Shown: positions 7,108 to 14,165 of the stretch, in pieces
Layout of the letters: each line of letters begins with the position of its first letter
Position numbering within the stretch: the first letter of the stretch is position 1
Assembly (NCBI RefSeq): GCF_017312725.1
Contig: NZ_BOPO01000124.1
Span: forward strand, 1-64,000
Length of the DNA: 64,000 nucleotides
DNA from: Actinocatenispora comari
GTDB lineage: Bacteria > Actinomycetota > Actinomycetes > Mycobacteriales > Micromonosporaceae
Direction of reading: 5' to 3'
Notes under the pieces: generated by a model
The model's input: the letters and a program-made list of their open reading frames with translations, nothing else
Told to the model about the DNA's origin: nothing
Databases searched by the model: none
Translations under genes and position numbers: made by a program

Positions 7108-8564
7108 CGCGTACCGCGGGGGTCGGCAGCCCGGACGAGGACGCGGCCGGCCGCACCGACGGCTCCCGGGCCCGTACCGCGGCGCTGGCCGTGATCTGCG
7201 CCGCGCAGACGATGTTCCTGCTGGACACGATGATCGTGACGGTGGCACTGCCACACATCCAGACCGGGCTGCACTTCTCCGGCCCCGACCTGGAGTGGGT
7301 GATCACCGCGTACGCGCTGGCCTTCGGCGGGTTGCTGCTGCTCGGCAGCCGGTGCGGCGACGTGTTCGGCCGGCGCCGGATGTTCGTGTTCGGGCTGGTG
7401 CTGTTCACCGTCGCGTCGCTGACCGCCGGCCTGGCGCAGGCGCCGTGGCAACTGATCGCCTCCCGCGCGGCGCAGGCCGCCGGCGCCGCAGCGGCCAGCC
7501 CGGCGACGCTGTCGCTGCTCGCCACCACGTTCCCGGACGGCCCGGCACGGGCCCGGGCGATCAGCATCTACACCGCGCTGGGTACCGCCGGCGGTGGCAT
7601 CGGCCTGCTGGCCGGCGGGCTGATCGCGAGCCTGACGTCGTGGCGCTGGATCATGCTGGTCAACGTGCCGTTCGGGATCCTCGTCGTCGCCCTCGCGCCG
7701 CGGGTGCTCCCCGAGTCGGGCCGCCGGCCCGGACGCTTCGACGTACCGGGAGCGCTGACCGGCACGCTCGGCATGACGCTGCTGGTGTACGGGCTGACCC
7801 GGGCCGCCGCCGACCCGTCCGGCACCGTGCACTGGGCCGACCCGGCGGTACTCGGATCGGTCGCCGGCGCCGCGCTGCTGCTCGGCGTGTTCGTGCTGGT
7901 GGAGTGGCGCAGCCGGCGGCCGCTGCTCCCGCTGCGGCTGTTCGCCGGCCGGGCCCGGGTCGGCAACTACCTGGCGATCGTCGCGTACAGCATGGCGATG
8001 ACCGGGATCGCGTTCTTCCTCACCCTGTTCCTGCAGCGCATCTGGCACTACAGCCCCATGCGTACCGCGCTGGTCTTCCTACCGATGACCGCGCTGCTGG
8101 TGGTCTGCTCCCGCGCCAGCGGCCCGCTGCTGCGCCGCCTCGGTACCCGTACCGTCGTGCTCGGCGGGCTGGCGGTCGCCGCGGTCGGAGTCGGCTGGCT
8201 GTCCATGATGGACGGTTCGGGTGGCTACCTGACCGACCTGCTGGTGCCCAGCTCGCTGACCTACGCCGGCCTGGGCGTCGCCGCACCGCCGATGACCGTC
8301 GAGGCGATGGCGAGCATCGGCGAGCGGGACACCGGCATCGCCTCCGGCGTGTTCAACTGCGCCCGGCAGCTCGGCGGCGCGGTCGGGTTGGCGCTGCTCG
8401 GCAGCATCACCTGGACGACGGTCGCGGCGTACCGGCGACTGCCGGACGCGCAGGCACTGGCGGTCGGCGTCGACCGGGGCTTCCTCGCCGCCGCCGCGCT
8501 CGTCGTCCTGGCGCTCGCGGCCACCGTGGCCGGCACCCTTCGCCGCCGGACACCACGCCCCTGA
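7104..8564 (+). CDS. DHA2-type MFS drug/product exporter
   Basis: A 486-residue major facilitator with about 14 hydrophobic segments. The N terminus carries the DHA2 signature around LLDTMIVTVALPHIQTGL, followed by WVITAYALAFGGLLLLGSRCGDVFGRRRMFV (motif A between helices 2 and 3, quoted in part) and the antiporter motif-C-like region ALGTAGGGIGLLAGGLI. Proton-coupled efflux is the usual activity. As last gene of the rightward operon, overlapping the ligase by ATGA, it most likely exports the finished product or confers self-resistance. It is followed by a near-tandem 48-nt repeat and the convergent GDPD gene. Confidence 0.92.
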   Translation: MTRTAGVGSPDEDAAGRTDGSRARTAALAVICAAQTMFLLDTMIVTVALPHIQTGLHFSGPDLEWVITAYALAFGGLLLLGSRCGDVFGRRRMFVFGLVLFTVASLTAGLAQAPWQLIASRAAQAAGAAAASPATLSLLATTFPDGPARARAISIYTALGTAGGGIGLLAGGLIASLTSWRWIMLVNVPFGILVVALAPRVLPESGRRPGRFDVPGALTGTLGMTLLVYGLTRAAADPSGTVHWADPAVLGSVAGAALLLGVFVLVEWRSRRPLLPLRLFAGRARVGNYLAIVAYSMAMTGIAFFLTLFLQRIWHYSPMRTALVFLPMTALLVVCSRASGPLLRRLGTRTVVLGGLAVAAVGVGWLSMMDGSGGYLTDLLVPSSLTYAGLGVAAPPMTVEAMASIGERDTGIASGVFNCARQLGGAVGLALLGSITWTTVAAYRRLPDAQALAVGVDRGFLAAAALVVLALAATVAGTLRRRTPRP

Positions 8565-8590
8565 CGGCGCACCGGAACCCGGACCCACGG

Positions 8591-8665
8591 CGTACCACCG
8601 GACGCCCGGGGCGGGTCGCTTTCCCCGCCGGCCCCACGCGTACCACCGGACCTCCGGGGCGGGTC
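8591..8665 (+). repeat. Near-direct repeat, 48-nt period, at a convergent gene junction
   Basis: CGTACCACCGGACGCCCGGGG at 8591 onwards (first 20 nt intended) recurs 48 nt later as CGTACCACCGGACCTCCGG. Both copies end in GGCGGGTC. The repeat fills most of the 99-nt spacer between the exporter and the GDPD gene and reaches the GDPD stop codon. It may act in termination, but no clean stem is seen. Confidence 0.6.
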
Positions 8666-9755
8666 ACTCCGCGGCGGGTGCCGCCAGCTCGCGGTAGCAG
8701 TGCAGATCCACGACGATGTCGTCGGCGTCGTACAGGGCGACCGTGTCGCCGTAGTTGTCCAGGAACTTCTTGCTCGCCGAGTCGACCTCCAGCGTCTCGC
8801 CGGCGGCGAGCTGGCGCGCCGGCAACGGCTGCCGGCGCAGCAGGTGGTTGCGCAGCGACCAGCCGCTCAGGTCCACAGTGGACTCCGCCCGCAGCACGGT
8901 GCGTTCGTCGACCGCCGAGGCCGACTCGATCCGTACCGGCGTGCGCGGCAACCGGCTCGGCTGCCCGGCCAGGATCGGCTGCGCGAACGGCACGTTGTTG
9001 GTGATCACCGCGTCGACGCCGAGATCGCGCATCGCCGCGACCGTCTCCGGTGCGTCGATCGTCCACGGCAGCACCCGGATCCCGTGCTCGTGCGCGGCTG
9101 TCACGTGCTCGGCGGTCAGCAGCCGGCCCAGCGGCGTGTACCCGGAGACCCAGTCACCCAGCGCCGCGAACCGGTCCAGCTCCAGCATGTAGGTCAGCCC
9201 GCTCATCAGGCACATCGGTACGGTCGGCAGCAGGTCGTGCAGCTGCCACAGCCGGTCCGGGTCGCTGACCTGGATCGCCACCGGCGGATGACCGGGGTCG
9301 TTCAGCCGGTCGCCGAGGCAGCGGTGCAGCTCCTCGGCCAGCTGCTCCTCGATCCCCGGGCTGCGCTCCGGCCACTTCAGCTCGATGAACAGCGTGCTGC
9401 GCCCGTCGATCGCGGCCAGCAGCTCGGTCAGCGTCGGTACCGGCTCGCCGCGGTACCGCTCGTCGAACCAGGCGCCGGCGTCGAGCTTGCGCAACTCCGC
9501 CATGGTCAGCTCGTTGATCGTCGCGTCCGCCCGGTCCGGCAGCACCTGCGCGATGTCGGTGGTACGGCGCAGCTTGCTGTCGTGCATCACGACCAGCTCG
9601 CCGTCACCGCAGCGCTGCACGTCCACCTCGATCGTCCGGGCACCCTGCTCGATCGCCGTGCTGCAGGCGGCGATCGTGTTCTCCGGCGCGGTGCCGCACG
9701 CACCCCGGTGCGCGACGCAGGTACCGATCCGCGGCCATTCGGGTTTTCCGCTCAT
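8664..9755 (-). CDS. Glycerophosphodiester phosphodiesterase with C-terminal lamin-tail-like domain
   Basis: A 363-residue protein. Residues 10-260 form a GDPD TIM barrel: AHRGACGTAPENT (15-27) carries the catalytic His-Arg and Glu-Asn, EVDVQ (43-47) the metal-binding Glu/Asp and VVMHDS (55-60) the second His. It should hydrolyse glycerophosphodiesters to glycerol-3-phosphate and an alcohol. Residues about 270-363 look like a lamin-tail (LTD) beta-sandwich: ESTVDLSGWSLRN, LPARQLAAGETLEV and FLDNYGDTVALYDAD follow the conserved 'L-sgW-l... G-tl.v... n-gDtv.L-D' pattern. No signal peptide is visible, so it appears cytosolic. The ATG lies 7 nt after a TAGCAT hexamer with no SD, implying a leaderless mRNA. 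Confidence 0.88.
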   Translation of the reverse strand: MSGKPEWPRIGTCVAHRGACGTAPENTIAACSTAIEQGARTIEVDVQRCGDGELVVMHDSKLRRTTDIAQVLPDRADATINELTMAELRKLDAGAWFDERYRGEPVPTLTELLAAIDGRSTLFIELKWPERSPGIEEQLAEELHRCLGDRLNDPGHPPVAIQVSDPDRLWQLHDLLPTVPMCLMSGLTYMLELDRFAALGDWVSGYTPLGRLLTAEHVTAAHEHGIRVLPWTIDAPETVAAMRDLGVDAVITNNVPFAQPILAGQPSRLPRTPVRIESASAVDERTVLRAESTVDLSGWSLRNHLLRRQPLPARQLAAGETLEVDSASKKFLDNYGDTVALYDADDIVVDLHCYRELAAPAAE

Positions 9756-9762
9756 CCGGGGG

Positions 9763-9768
9763 ATGCTA
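9763..9768 (-). promoter_or_regulatory. -10 (TAGCAT) of a leaderless GDPD mRNA
   Basis: Minus-strand TAGCAT ends 7 nt before the GDPD ATG and no ribosome-binding site intervenes; this fixes the start and suggests leaderless translation. Confidence 0.5.
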
Positions 9769-9992
9769 CGGGCAACCGGGCCGGTCCCGGTGACCCGACA
9801 TCGATCGACGTCGTATCGGCGCTGCTGAGTTGTAAGCAACGGTTTCGCGCTGCACACCTGATTGATCGGGTCTTCACATGCCGCGATCAGCGGTGTCAAC
9901 CGTTGTGTTGACGTACCGTTGTCGCCCCGCGGGAACCGACTGGCACGCTTGCTCCGGTACACGACGTCACCGACCACGTGTCCTCACGAGCT

Positions 9993-10031
9993 CGGTTCGC
10001 CACCTCCACAGTCGTCGGAGGTGGCGAACCG
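9993..10031. other. Perfect 15-bp inverted repeat in a 423-bp gene-free spacer
   Basis: CGGTTCGCCACCTCC at 9993-10007 is exactly complementary to 10017-10031 with a 9-nt loop. The surrounding spacer 9756-10178 between divergent genes contains no supported gene. Because both neighbours point away from it, a terminator role is unlikely unless an unseen RNA is made; an operator or small-RNA structure is possible. The spacer also has AT-rich spots around 9823-9846 and 9895-9925 that could hold promoters. Confidence 0.6.
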
Positions 10032-10178
10032 ACTCGCGGGCGGGCCGCCGAGGTCACGTGCGGGTCCCGGTCCCCGTCGGGCAACCGGGGGGATGCCGGT
10101 GGGGGCCGGGACCATCGTCGTGGCACCGGGTGCGCAGGGGGTTGCGCTACCGAAACCGGTCATGATCAGGGGGAACGC

Positions 10179-10379
10179 ATGACCCAGACAGAGTTGCCGA
10201 CACTGGCCGTGGCGAGCGGCCAGACCGTCCAGGTGCACGCGCACGGACGGATCCTCGCCTCCGCGATCCGCAACGGCCGGGGCTGGTCGGTCCTGGTGGA
10301 CGGGGAACAGTACGAGGCGTCCAACCTCGACCGGGTGCTGGAACTGCTCCGCCTGCTCCCGCACCACCGCCGCCGCTGA
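10179..10379 (+). CDS. Small conserved-looking hypothetical protein (66 aa)
   Basis: A 66-residue soluble protein starting at ATG with AGGGGGAA 5 nt upstream. The sequence suggests a short beta-rich unit (TVQVHAHGRILASAIRNGRG, then WSVLVDGEQYEASNLDRVLE) ending in a basic tail RLLPHHRRR. No family is recognised with certainty. It stands alone between the GDPD promoter region and a palindromic element just after its stop. Function unknown. Confidence 0.6.
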   Translation: MTQTELPTLAVASGQTVQVHAHGRILASAIRNGRGWSVLVDGEQYEASNLDRVLELLRLLPHHRRR

Positions 10380-10386
10380 CCGCACC

Positions 10387-10418
10387 ATCCACAGTGGACC
10401 TATGAGTCCACTGTGGAT
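10387..10418. repeat. Pair of TCCAC(A/T)GTGGA palindromes forming a hairpin
   Basis: ATCCACAGTGGAC and GTCCACTGTGGAT lie 6 nt apart and are themselves inverted relative to each other, so the 32-nt stretch can form one long stem with a short loop. It begins 8 nt after the stop of the small gene and may terminate it. The same 11-mer palindrome occurs at least six more times in the window, mostly inside genes. Confidence 0.7.
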
Positions 10419-10580
10419 GCATTGAGCGCCAGCCCGTAACCCGCTGTCCGACCTTCGTGCCGCGCGCCGTGCGCCGGTCGATCGCGCCGTGTCCGTGCTC
10501 CCGCACGCGCACCCGGCCGGTCGGCCGGCGCGCTGCTGCGCTGGCCGCGAAGGGTGACCGGGCGGCAGCGCTGTTGACTC

Positions 10581-10609
10581 TTGACGCGAGCAGCGTCGAC
10601 GCCTAGGTT
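10581..10609 (+). promoter_or_regulatory. Sigma70-like promoter of the alpha-galactosidase gene
   Basis: TTGACG at 10581-10586 and TAGGTT at 10604-10609 are separated by 17 nt. A second TTGACT lies at 10574. The predicted transcript starts near 10616, giving a leader of about 70 nt. The spacer 10380-10687 holds no other feature besides the palindrome at 10387. Confidence 0.6.
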
Positions 10610-10687
10610 TCACGATCAAACATCGTCGATCAGGATTCCACACAGATCGACCATTGATCCCCACTCAAACAGGACAGAGGGGGCACC

Positions 10688-12352
10688 GTGGATACCTCCA
10701 CGCCCGTACCGGCCCTGCCCGACAGACCGCGCGCCCGGCTCCGGCGCCTCCTCGCCGCCGCGAGCGCGGCGGTCGCCGTCGCCACTGCACTCACCGCCGC
10801 GGCGACAACACCCGCCGCCGCCCTCGACAACGACCTCGCGGCGACCCCGCCGATGGGCTGGAACAGCTGGAACACCTTCGGCTGCGCCATCGACGAGGAC
10901 CTGATCGAGAGCACCGCCGACCACCTCGTCTCGTCCGGGCTCGCCGCGAAGGGCTACCGGTACGTCAACATCGACGACTGCTGGCAGGCGCCGCAACGGG
11001 ACCAGGCGGGACGGCTGCAGGCCGACCCGACCCGCTTCCCCAGCGGCATCAAGGCACTCGCCGACCACGTCCACGCGCAGGGGCTGAAGCTCGGGATCTA
11101 CTCGACCGCCGGTACCGGCACCTGCCAGCGGCTGCCCGGCAGCCTCGGCCACGAGGACCTCGACGCGCGCACCTTCGCGTCCTGGGGCGTCGACTACCTC
11201 AAGTACGACCACTGCTTCACCGAGAAGTCGGCGCTGCCGGACGTCGACCGCATCACCCTGACCGGCGGCGACCAGACCAGCTCGTACGAAGGGGAAGCGG
11301 CGCAGCCGTCGGGCACCGCGAAGACCGTGTCCTGCCCGACCTGCTCCGGCGGCGCGCGGGTCACCGGGCTCGGCGCCGCGAAGGGCGCGCTCGACTTCTC
11401 CGTCGACGTACCGACCGCGGGCACCTACCGGCTCGGGATCGACTACCTGTACGGCGCCGACCCGCGCACCTCCTACTACCCCACCGGGTACGTGACGGTG
11501 AACGGCCAGCGGGCGGGCGACCGGATCCGCTTCGACCCGTCGCCGTCCGCACAGCAGACCGCCTCGTACCGGATGGACGTGACGCTGGCCGCCGGCGGCA
11601 ACACCATCCGGCTGGACAACCCGCTGACCGATCTGAAGGTCAAGCAGGACAACTTCGCCCGGATGCGCGACGCGCTCGCGGCGACCGGCCGACCCATCGT
11701 CTACTCGATCAACGCGAACACCCAGGACGGCACGTCGTTCGCCGACATCGCCAACCTCTGGCGCACGACGCAGGACATCAAACCGTTGTGGCACAGCACA
11801 TCCTGGTACCGGGGTGTAGACGACATCATCGAGCAGAACGGCAGGCTGGGCAGCGCGACCGGGCCCGGGCACTGGAACGACCCGGACATGCTCGAGGTCG
11901 GCGTCCGGCTCGACGGATTCCCCGGCCTGACACCGGACGAGGAGCGCACCCACTTCAGCATGTGGGCGATGATGGCCGCACCGCTGATCGCCGGCGCGGA
12001 CGTGCGGACGATGAGCGCGGACACCGCCGAGGTGCTCGGCAACTCCGCGGTCATCGCCGTCGACCAGGACCGGCTGGGCCAGGCCGGTACGCTCGTCGCC
12101 AGCAGCGGCGACACCGAGGTCTGGGTCCGCGTGCTGCACAACGGCGACCGCGCCGTCGTCCTGCGCAACCGCGGTACGACGACCCGGCAGGTCACCGCGA
12201 CCCCGGCGCAGCTCGGCGTCACCGCCGACAACCGCTACCTGGTCCGGGATCTGTGGGCGGACACCGCGCGTACCCACGTCCCGGCCGAGCTGTCCGCGGC
12301 GGTACCGGCGCACGGCGTCGCGATGTACCGGATCCATCGCCTGGGCCGCTGA
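10688..12352 (+). CDS. Secreted GH27 alpha-galactosidase with inserted CBM-like module
   Basis: A 554-residue exported glycosidase cleaving terminal alpha-galactosides. A signal peptide (basic RARLRRLL, hydrophobic Ala-rich core, AAA before LDN about residue 46) leads into the GH27 barrel: ATPPMGWNSWNTFGC (52-66), VNIDDCWQ (93-100), nucleophile Asp174 in YLKYDHC, and the acid/base aspartate in GHWNDPDMLEVG (394-405). Between residues about 188 and 318, after the nucleophile strand, a roughly 130-residue beta-sandwich is inserted (GGARVTGLGAAKGALDFSVD, TYRLGIDYLYGAD, GGNTIRLDN), resembling CBM35/CBM6-type modules. A C-terminal beta domain ends the protein. GTG start with AGAGGGGG upstream. A strong hairpin follows the stop. 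Confidence 0.92.
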   Translation: MDTSTPVPALPDRPRARLRRLLAAASAAVAVATALTAAATTPAAALDNDLAATPPMGWNSWNTFGCAIDEDLIESTADHLVSSGLAAKGYRYVNIDDCWQAPQRDQAGRLQADPTRFPSGIKALADHVHAQGLKLGIYSTAGTGTCQRLPGSLGHEDLDARTFASWGVDYLKYDHCFTEKSALPDVDRITLTGGDQTSSYEGEAAQPSGTAKTVSCPTCSGGARVTGLGAAKGALDFSVDVPTAGTYRLGIDYLYGADPRTSYYPTGYVTVNGQRAGDRIRFDPSPSAQQTASYRMDVTLAAGGNTIRLDNPLTDLKVKQDNFARMRDALAATGRPIVYSINANTQDGTSFADIANLWRTTQDIKPLWHSTSWYRGVDDIIEQNGRLGSATGPGHWNDPDMLEVGVRLDGFPGLTPDEERTHFSMWAMMAAPLIAGADVRTMSADTAEVLGNSAVIAVDQDRLGQAGTLVASSGDTEVWVRVLHNGDRAVVLRNRGTTTRQVTATPAQLGVTADNRYLVRDLWADTARTHVPAELSAAVPAHGVAMYRIHRLGR

Positions 12353-12358
12353 CCCGGT

Positions 12359-12390
12359 GCGGCGCGCGACCCCCGACGGTCGCGCGCCGC
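12359..12390 (+). terminator. Hairpin terminator after the alpha-galactosidase gene
   Basis: GCGGCGCGCGACC at 12359-12371 pairs perfectly with 12378-12390 (13 bp, 6-nt loop), 6 nt after the stop. There is no U tract, as is usual for high-GC actinobacterial terminators. Confidence 0.75.
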
Positions 12391-12499
12391 GCCGCCTCGA
12401 CCATCCATTGTGGACGCTTCAGCATCGGCAGGCGTCGCGCCGATGGCGCACCGGGTACGGTCCGCTCGGTGCGGCGGCCACCGTTCGCCGCCGCGACGC

Positions 12500-12636
12500 C
12501 TGTCGAGCTCTGCTCGTACTCGACCGGGATGAGCACGACGTCGGCCCGACCGTTGCGGGTGATCGGACTCGCGCGCGACGCGGTCGGCCAGCTCGGCGAC
12601 GTGCGCCCTGGCCTCCGTGATCGGAACGGCCCCCAT
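12500..12636 (-). pseudogene. Frameshifted Phd/YefM-type antitoxin remnant
   Basis: From an ATG at 12634-12636 the minus strand reads MGAVPITEARAHVAELADRV, the typical Phd/YefM antitoxin N terminus. After VARES the reading frame is lost; a one-base shift at about 12562 restores ITRNGRADVVLIPVEYEQS, the expected continuation. Beyond that the homology ends and the frame runs into the alpha-galactosidase gene. No partner toxin (Doc, RelE/YoeB or PIN) is found on either side. It is read as a decayed orphan antitoxin within the spacer 12353-12686. Confidence 0.7.
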
Positions 12637-12686
12637 TCGGACCATCATCCTGAACTCTGGCCGGTCCGCGGCCGGCTTCGCGAGGG

Positions 12687-14027
12687 TCAGCAGGTGGGCC
12701 AGCGGAAATCCTGCCTGCCGAGGTCGTCGCCGGCGTGCCGGCCGCCTTCCGGGTAGAGGCGCAGGCCGCCGGAGTCGGTGAGGTCGACGCGCAGCACGCC
12801 GTCGCGGGTGGGACAGGTCAGCGTCGTCGTCGCGTGCACGCCGGTCTGCCGGTCGGTGCCGGTCACGGTCAGCTTCACCAGGCCGGGCCGGCGGTCCGCG
12901 ACCGAGAACTCGTTGCCGTCCGGCTGGACCGTGATCACCGGATGCCGTACCACCGCCCACGACACCGACGTCACCTCGGCGCCGCTGAACACCTGGCCGG
13001 GATGGCCCGGTACCGGCACCGACCCCGCGCCGAACGGGCAGCCCGGGGTGACCAGCCTCCGGTGCGTCGCGCAGGCGTCCAGGTACGCGTCGACCTGGTG
13101 CTGCGCCTGCCGCTGCGCCTCGGCGGTGAGGGTCGTCGGGGGCAGCGTGACCGGCGTGCCGTCGAGCACGATCGCATCGGGTTGCCGCAGCACGTACGTC
13201 CCCGGCATCAGCGGGTACCCGGAGCGGGCCACCGTGACGGTGTCCGGGGCCGAGGCGAAGAACCGGTGCACCCCGGGAAGCAGGGCGAGCTTGCCGACCC
13301 GCGCGACCCGCGCGGCCGTCTCGGGCAGCGCCTTCCGGTGCCCGTCGACGTCGACGTACGGCAGCGGGAAGGTCCCGAACGTCAGGTAGACGTACGGGTC
13401 GCGCAGCCGCCAGTCGTCGCCGGACCGGAACACGGTGAACCGGTACGAGGCGGTCCGGCCGCCGGCCGTCGAGATCGTCGCGTCGACCAGGCTCTCGCCC
13501 GGCCCGAGCGCGCTCGGTACCGCCCGCACCGAGTCGAGGTGCCACCGCTGCCGGGACACGGCCACCCGCAGGAACGAGTCGTCCGCGGACGAGTCGGGCT
13601 CGTCGTCCACCACCGCGGTGGCCGCGGCCACGTCACCCCGCTGGATCGCGCTGAGGAACGCGCGTACCTGCCGCTCGGCCGGGCTCGTGGCGCCCGGCCA
13701 CACCAGGATCCCGAGCAGCAGCACGATGATCACGCCGGCCACCGCGTACCAGGTGATCGACCGCTGCCGCGCGCTCCGCAGCCGGGCGTCGCCCGGCACC
13801 GCACCGGGAACGTCGTCTTCCGGCTCGTCGTGCTCGGGCACGTCGTCTTCCGGCTCGTCGTCGCCCGGCTCCGCGTGCGGGGGCACGTCGTCCTCCGGCT
13901 CGACGTACGGCACGTCGTCCTCGGGCTCGACGCACGGCACGTCGGCCGTGGTGCCGAGCTGGGACACGCCGGGCGCCGGCTCGGCCGAGCCGTCCGGGCG
14001 CCGGGGGTCGTCCGTTGCGCGTTCCAT
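12687..14027 (-). CDS. Single-pass membrane protein with acidic repeat N terminus (paralog 1 of 20725-22302)
   Basis: A 446-residue protein of unknown function. Residues 1-85 are acidic low complexity with repeated EPEDDVP units. A transmembrane helix follows (ITWYAVAGVIIVLLLGILVW, about 92-111), then an extracytoplasmic domain starting ERQVRAFLSAIQRGDVAAA, a helical NTF2-like opening, and a long beta-rich part with RDPYVYLTFGTFPLPYV and LVTPGCPFGAGSVPVPG. Two or more cysteines may form disulfides (GCPFG, LTCPT, final WPTC). The second copy lies 8 kb away with near-identical landmark motifs. ATG start with AGGGGTGG upstream. Divergent from its partner at 14166 across 138 bp. An envelope-associated or sensory role is only inference. 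Confidence 0.85.
   Translation of the reverse strand: MERATDDPRRPDGSAEPAPGVSQLGTTADVPCVEPEDDVPYVEPEDDVPPHAEPGDDEPEDDVPEHDEPEDDVPGAVPGDARLRSARQRSITWYAVAGVIIVLLLGILVWPGATSPAERQVRAFLSAIQRGDVAAATAVVDDEPDSSADDSFLRVAVSRQRWHLDSVRAVPSALGPGESLVDATISTAGGRTASYRFTVFRSGDDWRLRDPYVYLTFGTFPLPYVDVDGHRKALPETAARVARVGKLALLPGVHRFFASAPDTVTVARSGYPLMPGTYVLRQPDAIVLDGTPVTLPPTTLTAEAQRQAQHQVDAYLDACATHRRLVTPGCPFGAGSVPVPGHPGQVFSGAEVTSVSWAVVRHPVITVQPDGNEFSVADRRPGLVKLTVTGTDRQTGVHATTTLTCPTRDGVLRVDLTDSGGLRLYPEGGRHAGDDLGRQDFRWPTC
13820..13940 (-). repeat. In-frame minisatellite encoding EPEDDVP repeats
   Basis: Variants of ACGTCGTCTTCCGGCTCGTC recur about five times, encoding EPEDDVP-like acidic units in the N terminus of the membrane protein. 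The repeat phase is a multiple of three, so length change would keep the frame. Confidence 0.7.
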
Positions 14028-14165
14028 GCGGCCACCCCTGGGGCTGGGCTGGACGCCGACTCGGGGCGAACCGGCGTAGCGGAGATCGTACGGGAACGGT
14101 CGATCGTGACTCCGTCGCGCGACAACGCTAGCGTGCTCGGATATCACGAACCTGGGGAGCAGCCG

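Noticed and set aside
4192-7254. Long open frame on the minus strand antisense to the encapsulin operon
   Set aside because: The predicted protein is Arg/Gly/Pro/His-rich without any recognisable motif, while the plus strand encodes complete ATP-grasp and ligase families. It is a GC-bias shadow, as are the long antisense frames at 10616-12337, 19009-20286 and 31860-33521.
288-8564. NRPS or PKS cluster
   Set aside because: No condensation, ketosynthase, acyltransferase or carrier domains were found; the adenylate-forming enzyme lacks a carrier domain and resembles acyl-CoA ligases.
12353-12686. Intact toxin-antitoxin pair
   Set aside because: Only an antitoxin-like N terminus with a frameshift is present; neither strand encodes a toxin next to it.
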